From Paenibacillus sp. cl123 (lineage in GTDB: Bacteria; Bacillota; Bacilli; Paenibacillales; NBRC-103111), in assembly GCF_900101595.1 (NCBI RefSeq), contig NZ_FMYY01000002.1:434001-498000 (forward strand): 64,000 nt of DNA. The letters are read 5' to 3'. The notes beneath the pieces are model-generated. The model saw only the letters and a list, made by a program, of their open reading frames with translations, made no database searches and had not been told where the DNA came from. Below, in pieces: positions 19,614 to 28,573 of the stretch. How positions within the stretch are numbered: the stretch's first letter is position 1; each line of letters begins with the position of its first letter. The translations under genes and the position numbers were made by a program.

Positions 19614-21056
19614 TTATGACCAGTCCGGACAGCCGTCAACCGGGATGCGGCAGCCGGCCGGCAGCTTATTGGCCGCCATGCCTTTGAGCAGCCAGCTGCC
19701 TGGCGTATCCCGAATGCCGGACAGCTCGAGCTCGAACGGACCCTCGGGCAAACCGGCGGCCCGGAGCTCCAGCAGCTGGCCGTCAACGTCCAGGCCCAGC
19801 GGAGTCAATGTCCGCTTCGCCGTTGAGGGCTTGCCGATCCGGCGTCCGAGGACGCTGCGTCCCGCCGGCGGCTCAGCTTCACCGCCGAATGCCTCGCCGG
19901 AACGCGGAGCGGGGGCCCCCGTTACGACCGCATACACGGCGTCCCGCGCCGAATCCGCGTCGATGCGCTTGCTGAATTGTATGCGCAAGCGATCGGCGGC
20001 GAGGCGGATGGCCTGAACCGGCATCGGCGGCTCCTCGTACATCCAGCGGCCGATGGAATATTCATACGCCGTCCAGAACCGGTAGCCCAGCTTATGCGAT
20101 TCTGCGGCGAAGCGGTCGAGCCATGCGGAGCTGCGCCTCATCCGGCGCAGCGAGCCTATATCCGTCTGGATGCCCAAGGCGAGGGAAGGGAACGCTTCGC
20201 GGATCGGCGCGGCAAACGCTTCGTAACGGCGGGCATAGTCGGCCGGCAGGCGAGCGCGCATCCAATCGGGCCAATGCGTTTGCAGCACATGCGCATCCGG
20301 CCGTACGAGCCGGATCATCGTGACGGCGTCCATCCCTTGCAGCTCCCGCACGTCAAGCGCCGCTCGGGATCCGGCATCGACAGCCACAGACCAGGTTGCG
20401 ATACGGATATCGCCGCGCGCTTCCCGGACGCCGCCTGCGCCGTTGAACAGCTCGTTCACGAACCGATTCACGGCGTCGACGCGGCATTCTATCCAGCGTG
20501 CATAGCGCTCAAGATCCTTTTTATAATAATGTGCGGAGCCGGACCTTCGGAATTCGGGCAGCGAGCCGCCTCCCCAGGCTCGGAAGGCGGCTTGGGCTTG
20601 CGGGCCGATATCGCCGTATACGCCGGTGTACAGACCGTTCCATTCGGGGAAATAACATTCGGCCACCTCGATGCCGGTAAAGGGATGCTCGCGGGCTAGC
20701 CGTGCGAGCGCCGTTTTTTTCCACGCGGTGTACGCCGGGTGAAAGGGAGAGAGGCGGATATACCCGTCATTTACCGGCTTCAAAAGCTCCATCTGCCAGC
20801 TGCGCCAATCCGGCGGAAGATGGGACGAGGAATAGGCGCCGTTGCCCAGCACCATCGCCCATACATCAAGGCCGTGCTCGCGCAGCGCATGTACGAGAGC
20901 GGTTTGGACGCGCGTCTCATCCGTAACAAAATATCGCACGGCGCTGTAGCCGGCGGCCGCCAGTTCGGCCGCTACGCTGTGGGGGCTTCTGCCGGTGTAA
21001 TAAGCAAACGTAGGATCGATTTGAATCGTCGCTTGTTCGTCTCTGCGCTTGAGCAT
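19614..21056 (-). CDS. Putative TIM-barrel glycoside hydrolase-like protein
   Basis: A 480-residue protein without a signal peptide. Residues about 10-350 alternate strands and helices as in a TIM barrel. YSAVRYFVTDE, GLDVWAMVLGNG, HPFTGIEVAECYFPEW, AVTMIRLVRPD, LALGIQTDIG and GYRFWTAYEYSIGRW occupy positions where such barrels carry catalytic carboxylates. Glu in EVAECYF and Glu in TAYEYS are candidate acid/base and nucleophile. The C-terminal 110 residues form a beta domain (LRIQFSKRIDADSARDAV), an Ig-like sandwich. I cannot name the family. Its start lies 17 bases from the Zur-box-like palindrome at 21073-21083. The neighbouring polysaccharide locus fits a carbohydrate role. Codon use is GC-richer than the locus to its right. 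Confidence 0.6.
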   Translation of the reverse strand: MLKRRDEQATIQIDPTFAYYTGRSPHSVAAELAAAGYSAVRYFVTDETRVQTALVHALREHGLDVWAMVLGNGAYSSSHLPPDWRSWQMELLKPVNDGYIRLSPFHPAYTAWKKTALARLAREHPFTGIEVAECYFPEWNGLYTGVYGDIGPQAQAAFRAWGGGSLPEFRRSGSAHYYKKDLERYARWIECRVDAVNRFVNELFNGAGGVREARGDIRIATWSVAVDAGSRAALDVRELQGMDAVTMIRLVRPDAHVLQTHWPDWMRARLPADYARRYEAFAAPIREAFPSLALGIQTDIGSLRRMRRSSAWLDRFAAESHKLGYRFWTAYEYSIGRWMYEEPPMPVQAIRLAADRLRIQFSKRIDADSARDAVYAVVTGAPAPRSGEAFGGEAEPPAGRSVLGRRIGKPSTAKRTLTPLGLDVDGQLLELRAAGLPEGPFELELSGIRDTPGSWLLKGMAANKLPAGCRIPVDGCPDWS

Positions 21057-21072
21057 CGCATATCCCGCCTTC

Positions 21073-21119
21073 GTAATGTTTACTTATAAGTTGACTTTTC
21101 AGCCGGTCCAGCTTGCAAT
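21073..21119 (+). promoter_or_regulatory. Sigma-A promoter with Zur-box-like operator, copy in the CobW relic
   Basis: GTAATGTTTAC (21073-21083) has the GTAA-N3-TTAC spacing of the Bacillus Zur box (core GTAATNATTAC, one mismatch). TTGACT (21091-21096), a 17-base spacer and TGCAAT (21114-21119) follow. The arrangement copies the promoter of the intact CobW gene at 41139-41185. It no longer drives a full gene on the plus strand. Confidence 0.6.
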
Positions 21120-21149
21120 TTGAAGAGAAACGGAGGAACGCTCACAGCC

Positions 21150-21270
21150 ATGGGATTAACCCGCCCATGAGCATGTTGTTGCTTATACGCCTTATTTTAC
21201 CGGGCCGGTCGACGGCGAGCAATTCGAGGGCTGACCGGTCGGCCGCCTGAGACGCTTTTTCGCGCCATCG
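21150..21270 (+). pseudogene. Relic of a duplicated CobW/G3E GTPase gene (zinc-regulated type)
   Basis: After a CGGAGGA site (21131-21137) and ATG at 21150, nearly all of the gene is missing. From about 21166 the sequence resumes as a near copy of the 3' part of the intact CobW gene (about 42062-42170). The frame with the homologous residues reads EHVVAYTPYFTGPVDGEQF and then hits TGA, against EHVVAYTHYFNGPIDSEQF in the intact gene. Upstream, promoter, operator and leader also match 41126-41212. So this is a partial duplicate that lost the GTPase domain by internal deletion and then decayed. It encodes no functional product. Confidence 0.8.
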
Positions 21271-21489
21271 CTTTGATGGTCATGACAAAAAAACTAATAT
21301 AATGATTAAATTTTGGAATGTCATACGCCTTCGTTTCTTGATTTAATGAGGGGAGAAGAGGGATACTAGCTGCTCGCGGATCGAAGGAGTGAATGCCGTT
21401 AAAAGCTGCAACAAGGAAATCGACAGGTTGCCAGCCAGTCTTGTATGCGCTTTCGAACGGCTGTTAAATGAAATAGCTGGAGTTGGGGG
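21271..21489. promoter_or_regulatory. Probable promoter region of the polysaccharide locus
   Basis: A perfect TATAAT lies at 21298-21303, but the best -35 (TTGATG, 21273-21278) is 19 bases away, so the promoter is weak or activator-dependent. AraC-type control by the YesN-like regulator would fit this. About 170 bases of leader follow. Confidence 0.4.
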
Positions 21490-23193
21490 ATGGTGAAATT
21501 GAGCGAGGCATTACGAATTCTTCACATGGTGGAAACTCATTGGGCGCAGCTTTTGTCCAGAATCGAAAGGACAGAGGATGAATTGGACAGGGAGGCGCTT
21601 GTCGGCAGAGGGTTGATCAACCTGCTGACTCCCCTCTATTGCCACGAGGAATCTCTTTATTACAGGGATGCTTCGCTGCTGCCTTGGATGAAACAGGGGG
21701 TGCAATGCCTTCTGGGCGATCAATTAGAAAGCGGATGCATCTCTTTGCTTAATTGCAACATCGACTCGCCGCCCGACACTGCCTTTCAGGTGCATGGCAC
21801 TGCAATCGCTTATCAAGTGCTGGTGAAGAGCGGTTTACCTGAGCTCTCGGAAATCGTGGAAGGAATCAGGCTGTTTCTGGAACGGGCGAAGCCCTGCTTG
21901 CTTACCGGCGGGATCCATACGCCGAACCATCGCTGGGTCATGTGCGGCGCTTTAGCCAATATGTACGAGATATTCGGCGATGAGGCGTTCAAACGCCGGG
22001 CTTTCCAGTTTCTCGATGAGGGTCTGGATATTACGGAATATGGCGAATGGACGGAGCGCAGCAATGCGATGTACAATTCCGCGCTGGCCATTCACCTTGT
22101 TGATGTCGGCGAGGTGTTCGGCCACGAAGCCTCGTACGAAGCGGTTCGTAAAAATTTGCTCATGATGCCATACATGTTCCATCCGGGCAACGACATTGTG
22201 ACGGAGTATTCCGGCCGTCAGGATCTGGGCCAGCGCGCGAAGATGAATGATTGGTATTATACTTCTTTGCATCTTATGGCTTCGAAGGACCGCGACCCTG
22301 CTCTCGTCTCCCTTGCCAGGCTTGCGGAGGAAACGGCATCGGTCGGCTCCCATGCGCTCATGTATTGGATGCTGTACCCCGAGAGAATGACTTTGCCGGA
22401 GGGGCCTGCCGAGCCGCTTTCCGAGTATTACACGATATTTCTGGGCGAAGGCAACCAGGTAAACGTTCCGGCGAATATTCCCTACGGAAGCCAGATCAGG
22501 AAACACCCGCACGGCGCGCCGCTTGTCCGGCATCGCCGCGGCCAATTAAGCGTGACGGTCATGTCGGCGCAGCCCGAACTGTTATATGTCCAGTTTGGCC
22601 ACGCCCGGATGGTGGGTTACAAGCTCGGTCTTGGCTGGTTCGGAATCGCAAACGTCAGCTTCCCCTCCATTGTCCAAATCGGGTCTGCCCGATACCGAAT
22701 GGAGGTCGAATTGGAAGGATGTTACTTCGATGCGCTGCCTCCGGAGAAGGTGCAGGGCTTGAATGGCTCGTACGTTGACATGCCCAACCGGGAACGGGCG
22801 AAGACGCATGTCACCATGCTTCAGGTCGCAATGGAATTCGAGCTGCTGGAGAACGGGGTGGATATCACGCTTATTTCTGATAACGTGTCAGGAGTTTACT
22901 TCCAGCATGTGTTTCAGTTCGATCCGGATGGCGCCCTCGGCGGCGAGGGGATCCGAACGACGGACGCGGCGAGGATCCTGCAGCTCACGAGCGGGTATGC
23001 CGTTTACAAGAAGGATGGGGACTGCATCGAGATCGGACCGGGGGAAAAGAAACACCGGGATGTTGTTATGCGCAACGAAAAGCCGAATCCGGATGTAACC
23101 CGATTGACGATCAATAGTATGACCCCCTTAACACAGACATTGTCGATTCGCTGCTATGAAGCGGAGCGGGAAGAACGAACCCATACATGCTGA
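21490..23193 (+). CDS. Uncharacterised heparinase/lyase-like toroid protein
   Basis: A 567-residue cytoplasmic protein, no signal peptide. Residues about 1-310 are helix-rich in pairs, as in an alpha/alpha toroid. They include GGIHTPNHRWVMCGAL (about 136-151), an Asn-His-Arg motif reminiscent of toroid polysaccharide lyases, and DITEYGEWTERSNAMYNSAL. From about 330 to the end the protein is beta-rich (LVRHRRGQLSVTVM, MEVELEGCYFDAL), like the C-terminal sandwich of heparinase II/III-type lyases. Tyr and His residues suited to beta-elimination are present, but I cannot assign a PL family. It is the first gene of a run of six co-directional genes with short gaps (15 bases to the next). Role in uronic-acid polysaccharide breakdown is inferred from context. 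ATG 21490 follows GGAGTTGGGGG. Confidence 0.6.
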   Translation: MVKLSEALRILHMVETHWAQLLSRIERTEDELDREALVGRGLINLLTPLYCHEESLYYRDASLLPWMKQGVQCLLGDQLESGCISLLNCNIDSPPDTAFQVHGTAIAYQVLVKSGLPELSEIVEGIRLFLERAKPCLLTGGIHTPNHRWVMCGALANMYEIFGDEAFKRRAFQFLDEGLDITEYGEWTERSNAMYNSALAIHLVDVGEVFGHEASYEAVRKNLLMMPYMFHPGNDIVTEYSGRQDLGQRAKMNDWYYTSLHLMASKDRDPALVSLARLAEETASVGSHALMYWMLYPERMTLPEGPAEPLSEYYTIFLGEGNQVNVPANIPYGSQIRKHPHGAPLVRHRRGQLSVTVMSAQPELLYVQFGHARMVGYKLGLGWFGIANVSFPSIVQIGSARYRMEVELEGCYFDALPPEKVQGLNGSYVDMPNRERAKTHVTMLQVAMEFELLENGVDITLISDNVSGVYFQHVFQFDPDGALGGEGIRTTDAARILQLTSGYAVYKKDGDCIEIGPGEKKHRDVVMRNEKPNPDVTRLTINSMTPLTQTLSIRCYEAEREERTHTC

Positions 23194-23208
23194 AAGGGTG
23201 CAGCCTCT

Positions 23209-25548
23209 ATGAACATAAAACAGGTATACCATGTAACCGCTTCGGATCAATTGCTAGCGGCTCTCGAAGCTTGCCGTACTGCAGGAGGGGAAACGGAGAT
23301 TGTGCTCGCGGAAGGGGATTATTGCCTGGCTTCTGCTCTTGTCCTTGACGCCGCCTACCAAGACCTTGTTCTGCGAGGGGAAGGACGCGTCCGACTCCTG
23401 GGCGGAAGGCAGCTGAAGGGATGGCAGCCGATTCAGTCAGCGGAAGTGCTTGCACGGCTGAATCCGGCGGTGAGAGGACAAGTGATGGTTTGCGATCTTG
23501 CCGAGCAGGGAATCAGGCAGACGGGCAGCTTTGTCTCACGCGGCTTTGGCCGCGCGGCTGCCCCTTCTCATGCCGAGGTGTTCTGGAACGGTAAACCGCT
23601 GCATCTCAGCCAATACCCGAAACGGGGGGAGTTCCTTACCATTACCGGGTTCGCCCAAGGACAAATGAATGAGCTGGAAGAAATGGCGGGAATACCCGAG
23701 CACGGATTTTATTATGACGACGAACAACCTGCCTCCTGGGCGGCGAATGACGATCTTTGGATACACGGGTATTGGAGCTTTGATTGGGCTCAGTCCTATG
23801 AACATGTAAGGTCCATTGATTTGGAAACCAGACATGTACGGACGAACCCGCCGTATGCGGTCCATCCTTTCCGGATCGGTCAACGCTTCTGTTTCCTTAA
23901 TATTCTCGAGGAAGTTCGCAGCCCGGGCGATTATTATATAGACCGCAAGGAAAACAAGCTTTATTTCTGCCCCGACAGCCAAACGGCCAGCGAAAATAGC
24001 GAGCTGCTCATATCGATGCTGGAGACGCCGATGCTAAAGCTGGAGGGATGCCGGGGAATATCGCTTATCGGCTTAACGTTTGAATGCACCCGAGGCAACG
24101 GACTGCAGGCTGAAGGAGCATCCGACCTGATCATCGACCGGTGCCTATTCCGCCACATCGGAAATACGGCCGTTCATCTGGAAGGCGGCGAACGCAATTC
24201 CATCCGCAATTGTACGATTCATCACTGCGGAGACGGAGGAATCAACGCGTTTGGCGGAGACCGGGCAACGCTTGCATCGTGCGAATTTGCGCTTACAAAT
24301 AACCATATTTACCGGATCGGGCAGTGGAGCCGCTGCTACAACACGGCGATCAACATCAAGGGCGTCGGGATTCGGGCGACGCATAATCTGATTCATGACC
24401 TTCCGCACATCGGCATTTTGTACTGGGGCAATGACATCGTTCTCGAGCATAATGAAATTTACAGCGTGTGTATGGAGACCGGGGATGCGGGCGCGATTTA
24501 TTCCGGCCGCGATCTCAGCTCCCGAGGCAACCGCGTATGCCATAACTTTATCCATCATCTTGGCGGAGTCGGGCTCGGGACGATGGGGATCTACAATGAT
24601 GATGGCATATCGGGAACTGTGATGGAGGATAACTTCTTCCTAGAGGTCGGCCGGGCGGCATTTATGGGCGGCGGCGTGGATTTTGTGGTAAAAAACAATG
24701 TTTTCGTCAAATGCTATCCTGCCATCACGGCGGACAGCCGCGTCGCGCATACGAAATTTTTCTGGGATCGGGCTTACGCGGTGCTCAAAAAGAGCTTCTA
24801 CGAAGGAGCGTCGTCTTGGCGCAAGGATTCGGCAGAGCCTGCGCTGGACGCAAGCCAAAGTCCTTATATCGACCGGTACCCTGAGCTCGCCGAAATCGAC
24901 CGGATGTTTAGAGAGAACCGTCCGATGACGGGCGCGGCCCGAATCTCCCGGAATGTCTTCTGCTCCAAAACGCTCTTTCGCTATTTTTACGACAAGCGGG
25001 ATGAAAATAATAAGAAGCTGTACGACGACTGTACTTTGATTGAGCCGACCCCGGCTCAGCTCTGTGCGATTGTAGATTCCAGGCAAGACGTTCAGATGGA
25101 ATGGTCGGCGGGGAAAGGCTCATGGCTATTTGAGAAAAATTTTACAGCCCAGCCTTCCGATTTCGCGGACGCGAAGTGGGGCGACATTGCCGTCCGTCAA
25201 GGATCTGAAGCCTACGAATATGGATATGAACGCAGGGAGTTAAGCACGATCGGTTTGATCGAGGGCGATCGGGACAGGAATCCTCCCAGGATTTTAACAA
25301 GCTTAACCTATCCGTACAAAGGGGAAAGAACGCTCACTTTGGCCATTCGAAATGCCAGCAACCAGACCGTAAGCGGCGTGATTCAGCTGCATACGAGCAG
25401 CAATGTCAAACTTAAGCTGGACGAGGTGCCGTTTACGCTCGCTCCTGAAGAGGAGCATGCAATCGTTGTGGGGAATATCCCGGCGGAGGATGAGTTTGCG
25501 GTCGAAGCCAGGAGCGAGCTGCCGGGCGTCAGACCTTCAAGAGCATAG
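23209..25548 (+). CDS. Right-handed parallel beta-helix carbohydrate-active protein (GH141-like)
   Basis: A 779-residue protein without a signal peptide. The N-terminal part defines a beta-helix cap (ETEIVLAEGDYCLASALVLD, LVLRGEGRVRLLGG), then a beta insert containing SPGDYYIDRKENKLYFCP, which is typical of large beta-helix glycosidases. Residues about 270-500 carry the helix rungs (ISLIGLTFECTRGNGLQ, DLIIDRCLFRHIGNTAVHLEGG, ENSIRNCTIHHCGDGGINAFGG-like turns, IGILYWGNDIVLEHNEI). Clustered Asp/His in these turns are likely active-site residues. Architecture resembles GH141 and related fucosidase/xylanase-like or polygalacturonase-like enzymes; this assignment is by layout only. The ribosome site is AAAGGGTGCAGCC-poor, suggesting coupling to the upstream gene 15 bases away. 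Confidence 0.7.
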   Translation: MNIKQVYHVTASDQLLAALEACRTAGGETEIVLAEGDYCLASALVLDAAYQDLVLRGEGRVRLLGGRQLKGWQPIQSAEVLARLNPAVRGQVMVCDLAEQGIRQTGSFVSRGFGRAAAPSHAEVFWNGKPLHLSQYPKRGEFLTITGFAQGQMNELEEMAGIPEHGFYYDDEQPASWAANDDLWIHGYWSFDWAQSYEHVRSIDLETRHVRTNPPYAVHPFRIGQRFCFLNILEEVRSPGDYYIDRKENKLYFCPDSQTASENSELLISMLETPMLKLEGCRGISLIGLTFECTRGNGLQAEGASDLIIDRCLFRHIGNTAVHLEGGERNSIRNCTIHHCGDGGINAFGGDRATLASCEFALTNNHIYRIGQWSRCYNTAINIKGVGIRATHNLIHDLPHIGILYWGNDIVLEHNEIYSVCMETGDAGAIYSGRDLSSRGNRVCHNFIHHLGGVGLGTMGIYNDDGISGTVMEDNFFLEVGRAAFMGGGVDFVVKNNVFVKCYPAITADSRVAHTKFFWDRAYAVLKKSFYEGASSWRKDSAEPALDASQSPYIDRYPELAEIDRMFRENRPMTGAARISRNVFCSKTLFRYFYDKRDENNKKLYDDCTLIEPTPAQLCAIVDSRQDVQMEWSAGKGSWLFEKNFTAQPSDFADAKWGDIAVRQGSEAYEYGYERRELSTIGLIEGDRDRNPPRILTSLTYPYKGERTLTLAIRNASNQTVSGVIQLHTSSNVKLKLDEVPFTLAPEEEHAIVVGNIPAEDEFAVEARSELPGVRPSRA

Positions 25549-25577
25549 GGAAACGGTAGCATGGAGGAGGGGTACAC

Positions 25578-27539
25578 TTGAAAGCAGCTTCGGGAATCAA
25601 GAAGATCATCTGTAGGACACCCGCTAAACGCATGCCGACGTGGGCGGTCCTGCAGCGGCAGTTGTTTCGCACGATGAATGAGACGATCGATCTTGTTATG
25701 GAAAAGTATGTGGAGCCGAACGGTTATATGAAATGGCCTCCTTCTCCAGACTTTACCTCGATCGACGGCTTGGATGACATGTACGAAAGCTTCTATTATT
25801 GGCCGCTTTATTATATATTAGGCGGGCATGAACGGTTCCTAACCGTTGCGCAGAAGCAATTCGAAGCGATCACAGAGCAGTTCACCCACTACGATTCAGG
25901 CCATGGACATCCGATGGTCGTGAAGGAATACGAGCAAGGGTATGATTGGATGCACCAGGGAGAAGGGTATGGGCTGTTCTATCTGCTCAATCTGGCCGAT
26001 CCCCTGCATCCGGCCAACAAAGCCAGATCGCTCCGTTATGCGGGTTTTTATCTGAATGAAGATCCGGACGCGATCAATTTCGACGAAGACAAACATATGT
26101 TGCTCTGCTGCTATGTCGGAAGCAAGGGTGCTGCGCATCGCAATTTCGAGGGGAAGCCCTGGGTCAAGGAGGGGTGGAAAGTATGGTATGGACTTCCGTT
26201 CAACGATCTGGACGGCATCGTCACGATCGATGACATGGACTATCCGGAAAAGGCGGTCCGCATGGGAATCGCAATGAAGGAGCGAATGGCTTACGGCGAC
26301 ACCGTTGTGAATCTTCTTGCTACGTCGTTGATCATGAATGCGTACTTGCACACGGGCGATGAGAAATATAAAAAGTGGATTCTGCAATATACTGAAACGT
26401 GGCGCGTGCGAACACAGGAGAACGGTGGCATCGTGCCCGATAATATAGGCCCGAATGGCCGTATTGGCGAATGCATGCCAAACCATAATTGGTACGGCGG
26501 ATATTATGGGTGGACATGGCCGCACGGATTTTATTTTATTGCCGATGCGCTGACGGTCGCTATAGAAAATGAAGTTCTGTTAACCGGAGAACTGGAGCGA
26601 ACCGATTGGATTCGTTCCCAATATCGCATGCTTGGAGACAAATCCGTCGAGCAGGATGGAACCATCTTCGTCCCTTTGAAGAAGAGTGAGCCGGGGGCTG
26701 TTCAGGAATATCACCCTGCCGAACAAGGACAATTTTTAACCATGCCCGACGAACAGAAAATTACCGACAACCCCGCTTACAAGCGGCTTCTGGAAATTGA
26801 CGGCTGGTACGAGTTTTGCCCGTTGCCGCTCGAACAACCTGCGCATATGTGGTTCATCTCGCAAAATAAAGAGGATTACGATTATATATCCAGCCTTCAG
26901 GACCGCCGCAAACAGGATTGGAGGGAAATTGTAAAGTCCTATTCCATGAAGAAATGCTTAGGCGGACATGATCTGTCATGGCTGCAATTCCTGAACGGGG
27001 ATTTTGACGATTATCCGGAGAACATACTGAAGCTCAATCTGGAGCATGTGTATTCCCGTATGAAAACGATTCGGGAAGAACCCGTAAGGGAGAAGTTCGA
27101 GGACAATAGTTATTTGCAAAAGCGGAGTCCAATCTCCTTGGAAGGCTTGGTGCAATTAACAATGGGCGGGGCACTGCCGATCTATAACGGCGGGCTGCTG
27201 CAGGCTGCCGTCCGTTATTTCGATGCGGAGAAGCGAAGACCCGGTCTTCCGGAGGATGTGGCTGCGCTTGTGCGCGGAATGGATGACAGCGGCGTAAGTC
27301 TTACTTTGTGTAATCTTCACCCGACGAAGGCAAGGTCGTTATATATTCAATCGGGCGTTTATGGGGAGCATTCCATCGTTTCTGTTCTTCATGATGGGGA
27401 AGCCACCGAGATAAACGCTGCGTTGTTTGAGGTAGAACTGGGACCAGCCGCGCAATGCGACCTTGAGCTTCGAGTGTCGCGTTATTGCAATCAGCCGTTC
27501 TACGGCGATCCTTTTTCCGATGGGGATGTGGCGTCGTGA
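25578..27539 (+). CDS. Uncharacterised alpha/alpha-barrel-like protein of the polysaccharide locus
   Basis: A 653-residue protein, starting at TTG 25578 after GGAGGAGGGG. It is rich in Trp, Tyr and His, with helix-pair rhythm through residues 30-480. Conserved-looking stretches are DGLDDMYESFYYWPLYYILGG, YDWMHQGEGYGLFYLLNL, ENGGIVPDNIGPNGRIGE and NWYGGYYGWTWPHGF. These resemble the inner rim of alpha/alpha barrels in glycoside hydrolases and lyases. The C-terminal 120 residues look beta-rich. I do not recognise the family; a hydrolase or lyase acting on imported oligosaccharides is inferred only from its place between the beta-helix protein and the aldo/keto reductase. Its stop overlaps the next gene's GTG. 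Confidence 0.6.
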   Translation: MKAASGIKKIICRTPAKRMPTWAVLQRQLFRTMNETIDLVMEKYVEPNGYMKWPPSPDFTSIDGLDDMYESFYYWPLYYILGGHERFLTVAQKQFEAITEQFTHYDSGHGHPMVVKEYEQGYDWMHQGEGYGLFYLLNLADPLHPANKARSLRYAGFYLNEDPDAINFDEDKHMLLCCYVGSKGAAHRNFEGKPWVKEGWKVWYGLPFNDLDGIVTIDDMDYPEKAVRMGIAMKERMAYGDTVVNLLATSLIMNAYLHTGDEKYKKWILQYTETWRVRTQENGGIVPDNIGPNGRIGECMPNHNWYGGYYGWTWPHGFYFIADALTVAIENEVLLTGELERTDWIRSQYRMLGDKSVEQDGTIFVPLKKSEPGAVQEYHPAEQGQFLTMPDEQKITDNPAYKRLLEIDGWYEFCPLPLEQPAHMWFISQNKEDYDYISSLQDRRKQDWREIVKSYSMKKCLGGHDLSWLQFLNGDFDDYPENILKLNLEHVYSRMKTIREEPVREKFEDNSYLQKRSPISLEGLVQLTMGGALPIYNGGLLQAAVRYFDAEKRRPGLPEDVAALVRGMDDSGVSLTLCNLHPTKARSLYIQSGVYGEHSIVSVLHDGEATEINAALFEVELGPAAQCDLELRVSRYCNQPFYGDPFSDGDVAS

Positions 27540-28528
27540 GCAGCGCTTCGCTGAAATTGAAAATTAGGCAGTTTTATTGGGAAGCGGGATCAAGGCGGCT
27601 CCCGGTGGGAATGGGCTGCGCGATGATCGGCAGGGAAGGAAATGGCGAAACAGCTCTTGCCAATACGCTTGAATTACTGACGAAGGCATACTCGTCAGGC
27701 ATACGTTATTTCGATACGGCCGCAGCCTACGGCAACAGCGAGGTTCTGCTGGGGCACTTTATGAACCAGATAGAGCGTACCTCTGTTTTTATCGCTACGA
27801 AAGCGCCGTTTCCGTATAAGGAGAAAGGAGCGCATGCCGCGTTCGAGGTTTTCAAGAGAACCTTCTATGAAAGCTTCGAACGGCTGCGTACCGACTATAT
27901 TGATCTGTATCATATTCACGACACCGAATCCTATGCGGTTGGCGTTGAACAAGTCTTGCCCTTTCTGGAGGAGCGGAAGAAAGAAGGCATGATTGGCGCT
28001 ATTGGCTTAGGCACGCGATCCTTGGTCGCACACGAACAAGCGATGCTGGACGGCATCATCGACGCTTCGTTATGCTATTTCGAGTATAACCTGTTAAGTA
28101 CAGCGGCAAAGCGGATTTTACCTTGTGCGAAGGAACAAGGGGTTGCTTTTATCAACGCCTCCACCTTGATGCCCGGGTTTCTCGTTTCCTATTCAGGCGA
28201 GAGGGTGGAATTGTCGGAAGAACGGGAATCGTACATAAATAAACAGGTGCTGAAGCGCCATCGCTTGATTCAAGGTATGAAGAAGTTATGCGGGGAGATG
28301 GGAATCGACATTCTTGCCGCTGCGATGCAATATGGGTTATTTCAGCCTGATATTGACTTGACATTAGTAGGAATCAGCAAGTTGAAGGAATTGCAATCGG
28401 CCGAGTCGCTGTTAAGCGCGGCCATTTACCCCGAACAATGGGCAGCTCTCACCCGGCTGCAGGAATCGCACAGATTCGTTCACGTGCAGGACGAATATGC
28501 CATTTATCCTTTTATCACTAAGGAATGA
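27536..28528 (+). CDS. Aldo/keto reductase (aldose dehydrogenase-like)
   Basis: A 330-residue TIM-barrel NAD(P)-dependent oxidoreductase. The catalytic tetrad is visible: Asp60 and Tyr65 in YFDTAAAYGNSE, Lys89 in IATKAPF and His126/His128 in LYHIHD. The closest recognisable subgroup is that of the short AKRs acting on free aldoses (D-threo-aldose or L-fucose dehydrogenase-like), which fits oxidation or reduction of a released monosaccharide such as rhamnose. GTG 27536 is chosen because it overlaps the upstream TGA (GTGA), giving translational coupling; the ORF could extend to 27485 but that lies inside the preceding gene. The cofactor and sugar are not determined. Confidence 0.85.
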   Translation: MSSASLKLKIRQFYWEAGSRRLPVGMGCAMIGREGNGETALANTLELLTKAYSSGIRYFDTAAAYGNSEVLLGHFMNQIERTSVFIATKAPFPYKEKGAHAAFEVFKRTFYESFERLRTDYIDLYHIHDTESYAVGVEQVLPFLEERKKEGMIGAIGLGTRSLVAHEQAMLDGIIDASLCYFEYNLLSTAAKRILPCAKEQGVAFINASTLMPGFLVSYSGERVELSEERESYINKQVLKRHRLIQGMKKLCGEMGIDILAAAMQYGLFQPDIDLTLVGISKLKELQSAESLLSAAIYPEQWAALTRLQESHRFVHVQDEYAIYPFITKE

Positions 28529-28573
28529 AATACCTTATATAATGAGTACACTCTGCCTTAAAGGAGAAGCCAT

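Noticed and set aside
21389-21495. Possible leader peptides upstream of the 21490 gene
   Set aside because: A 35-codon GTG frame overlaps the gene start and a 24-codon ATG frame follows AGGAG too closely. No regulatory signature was seen.
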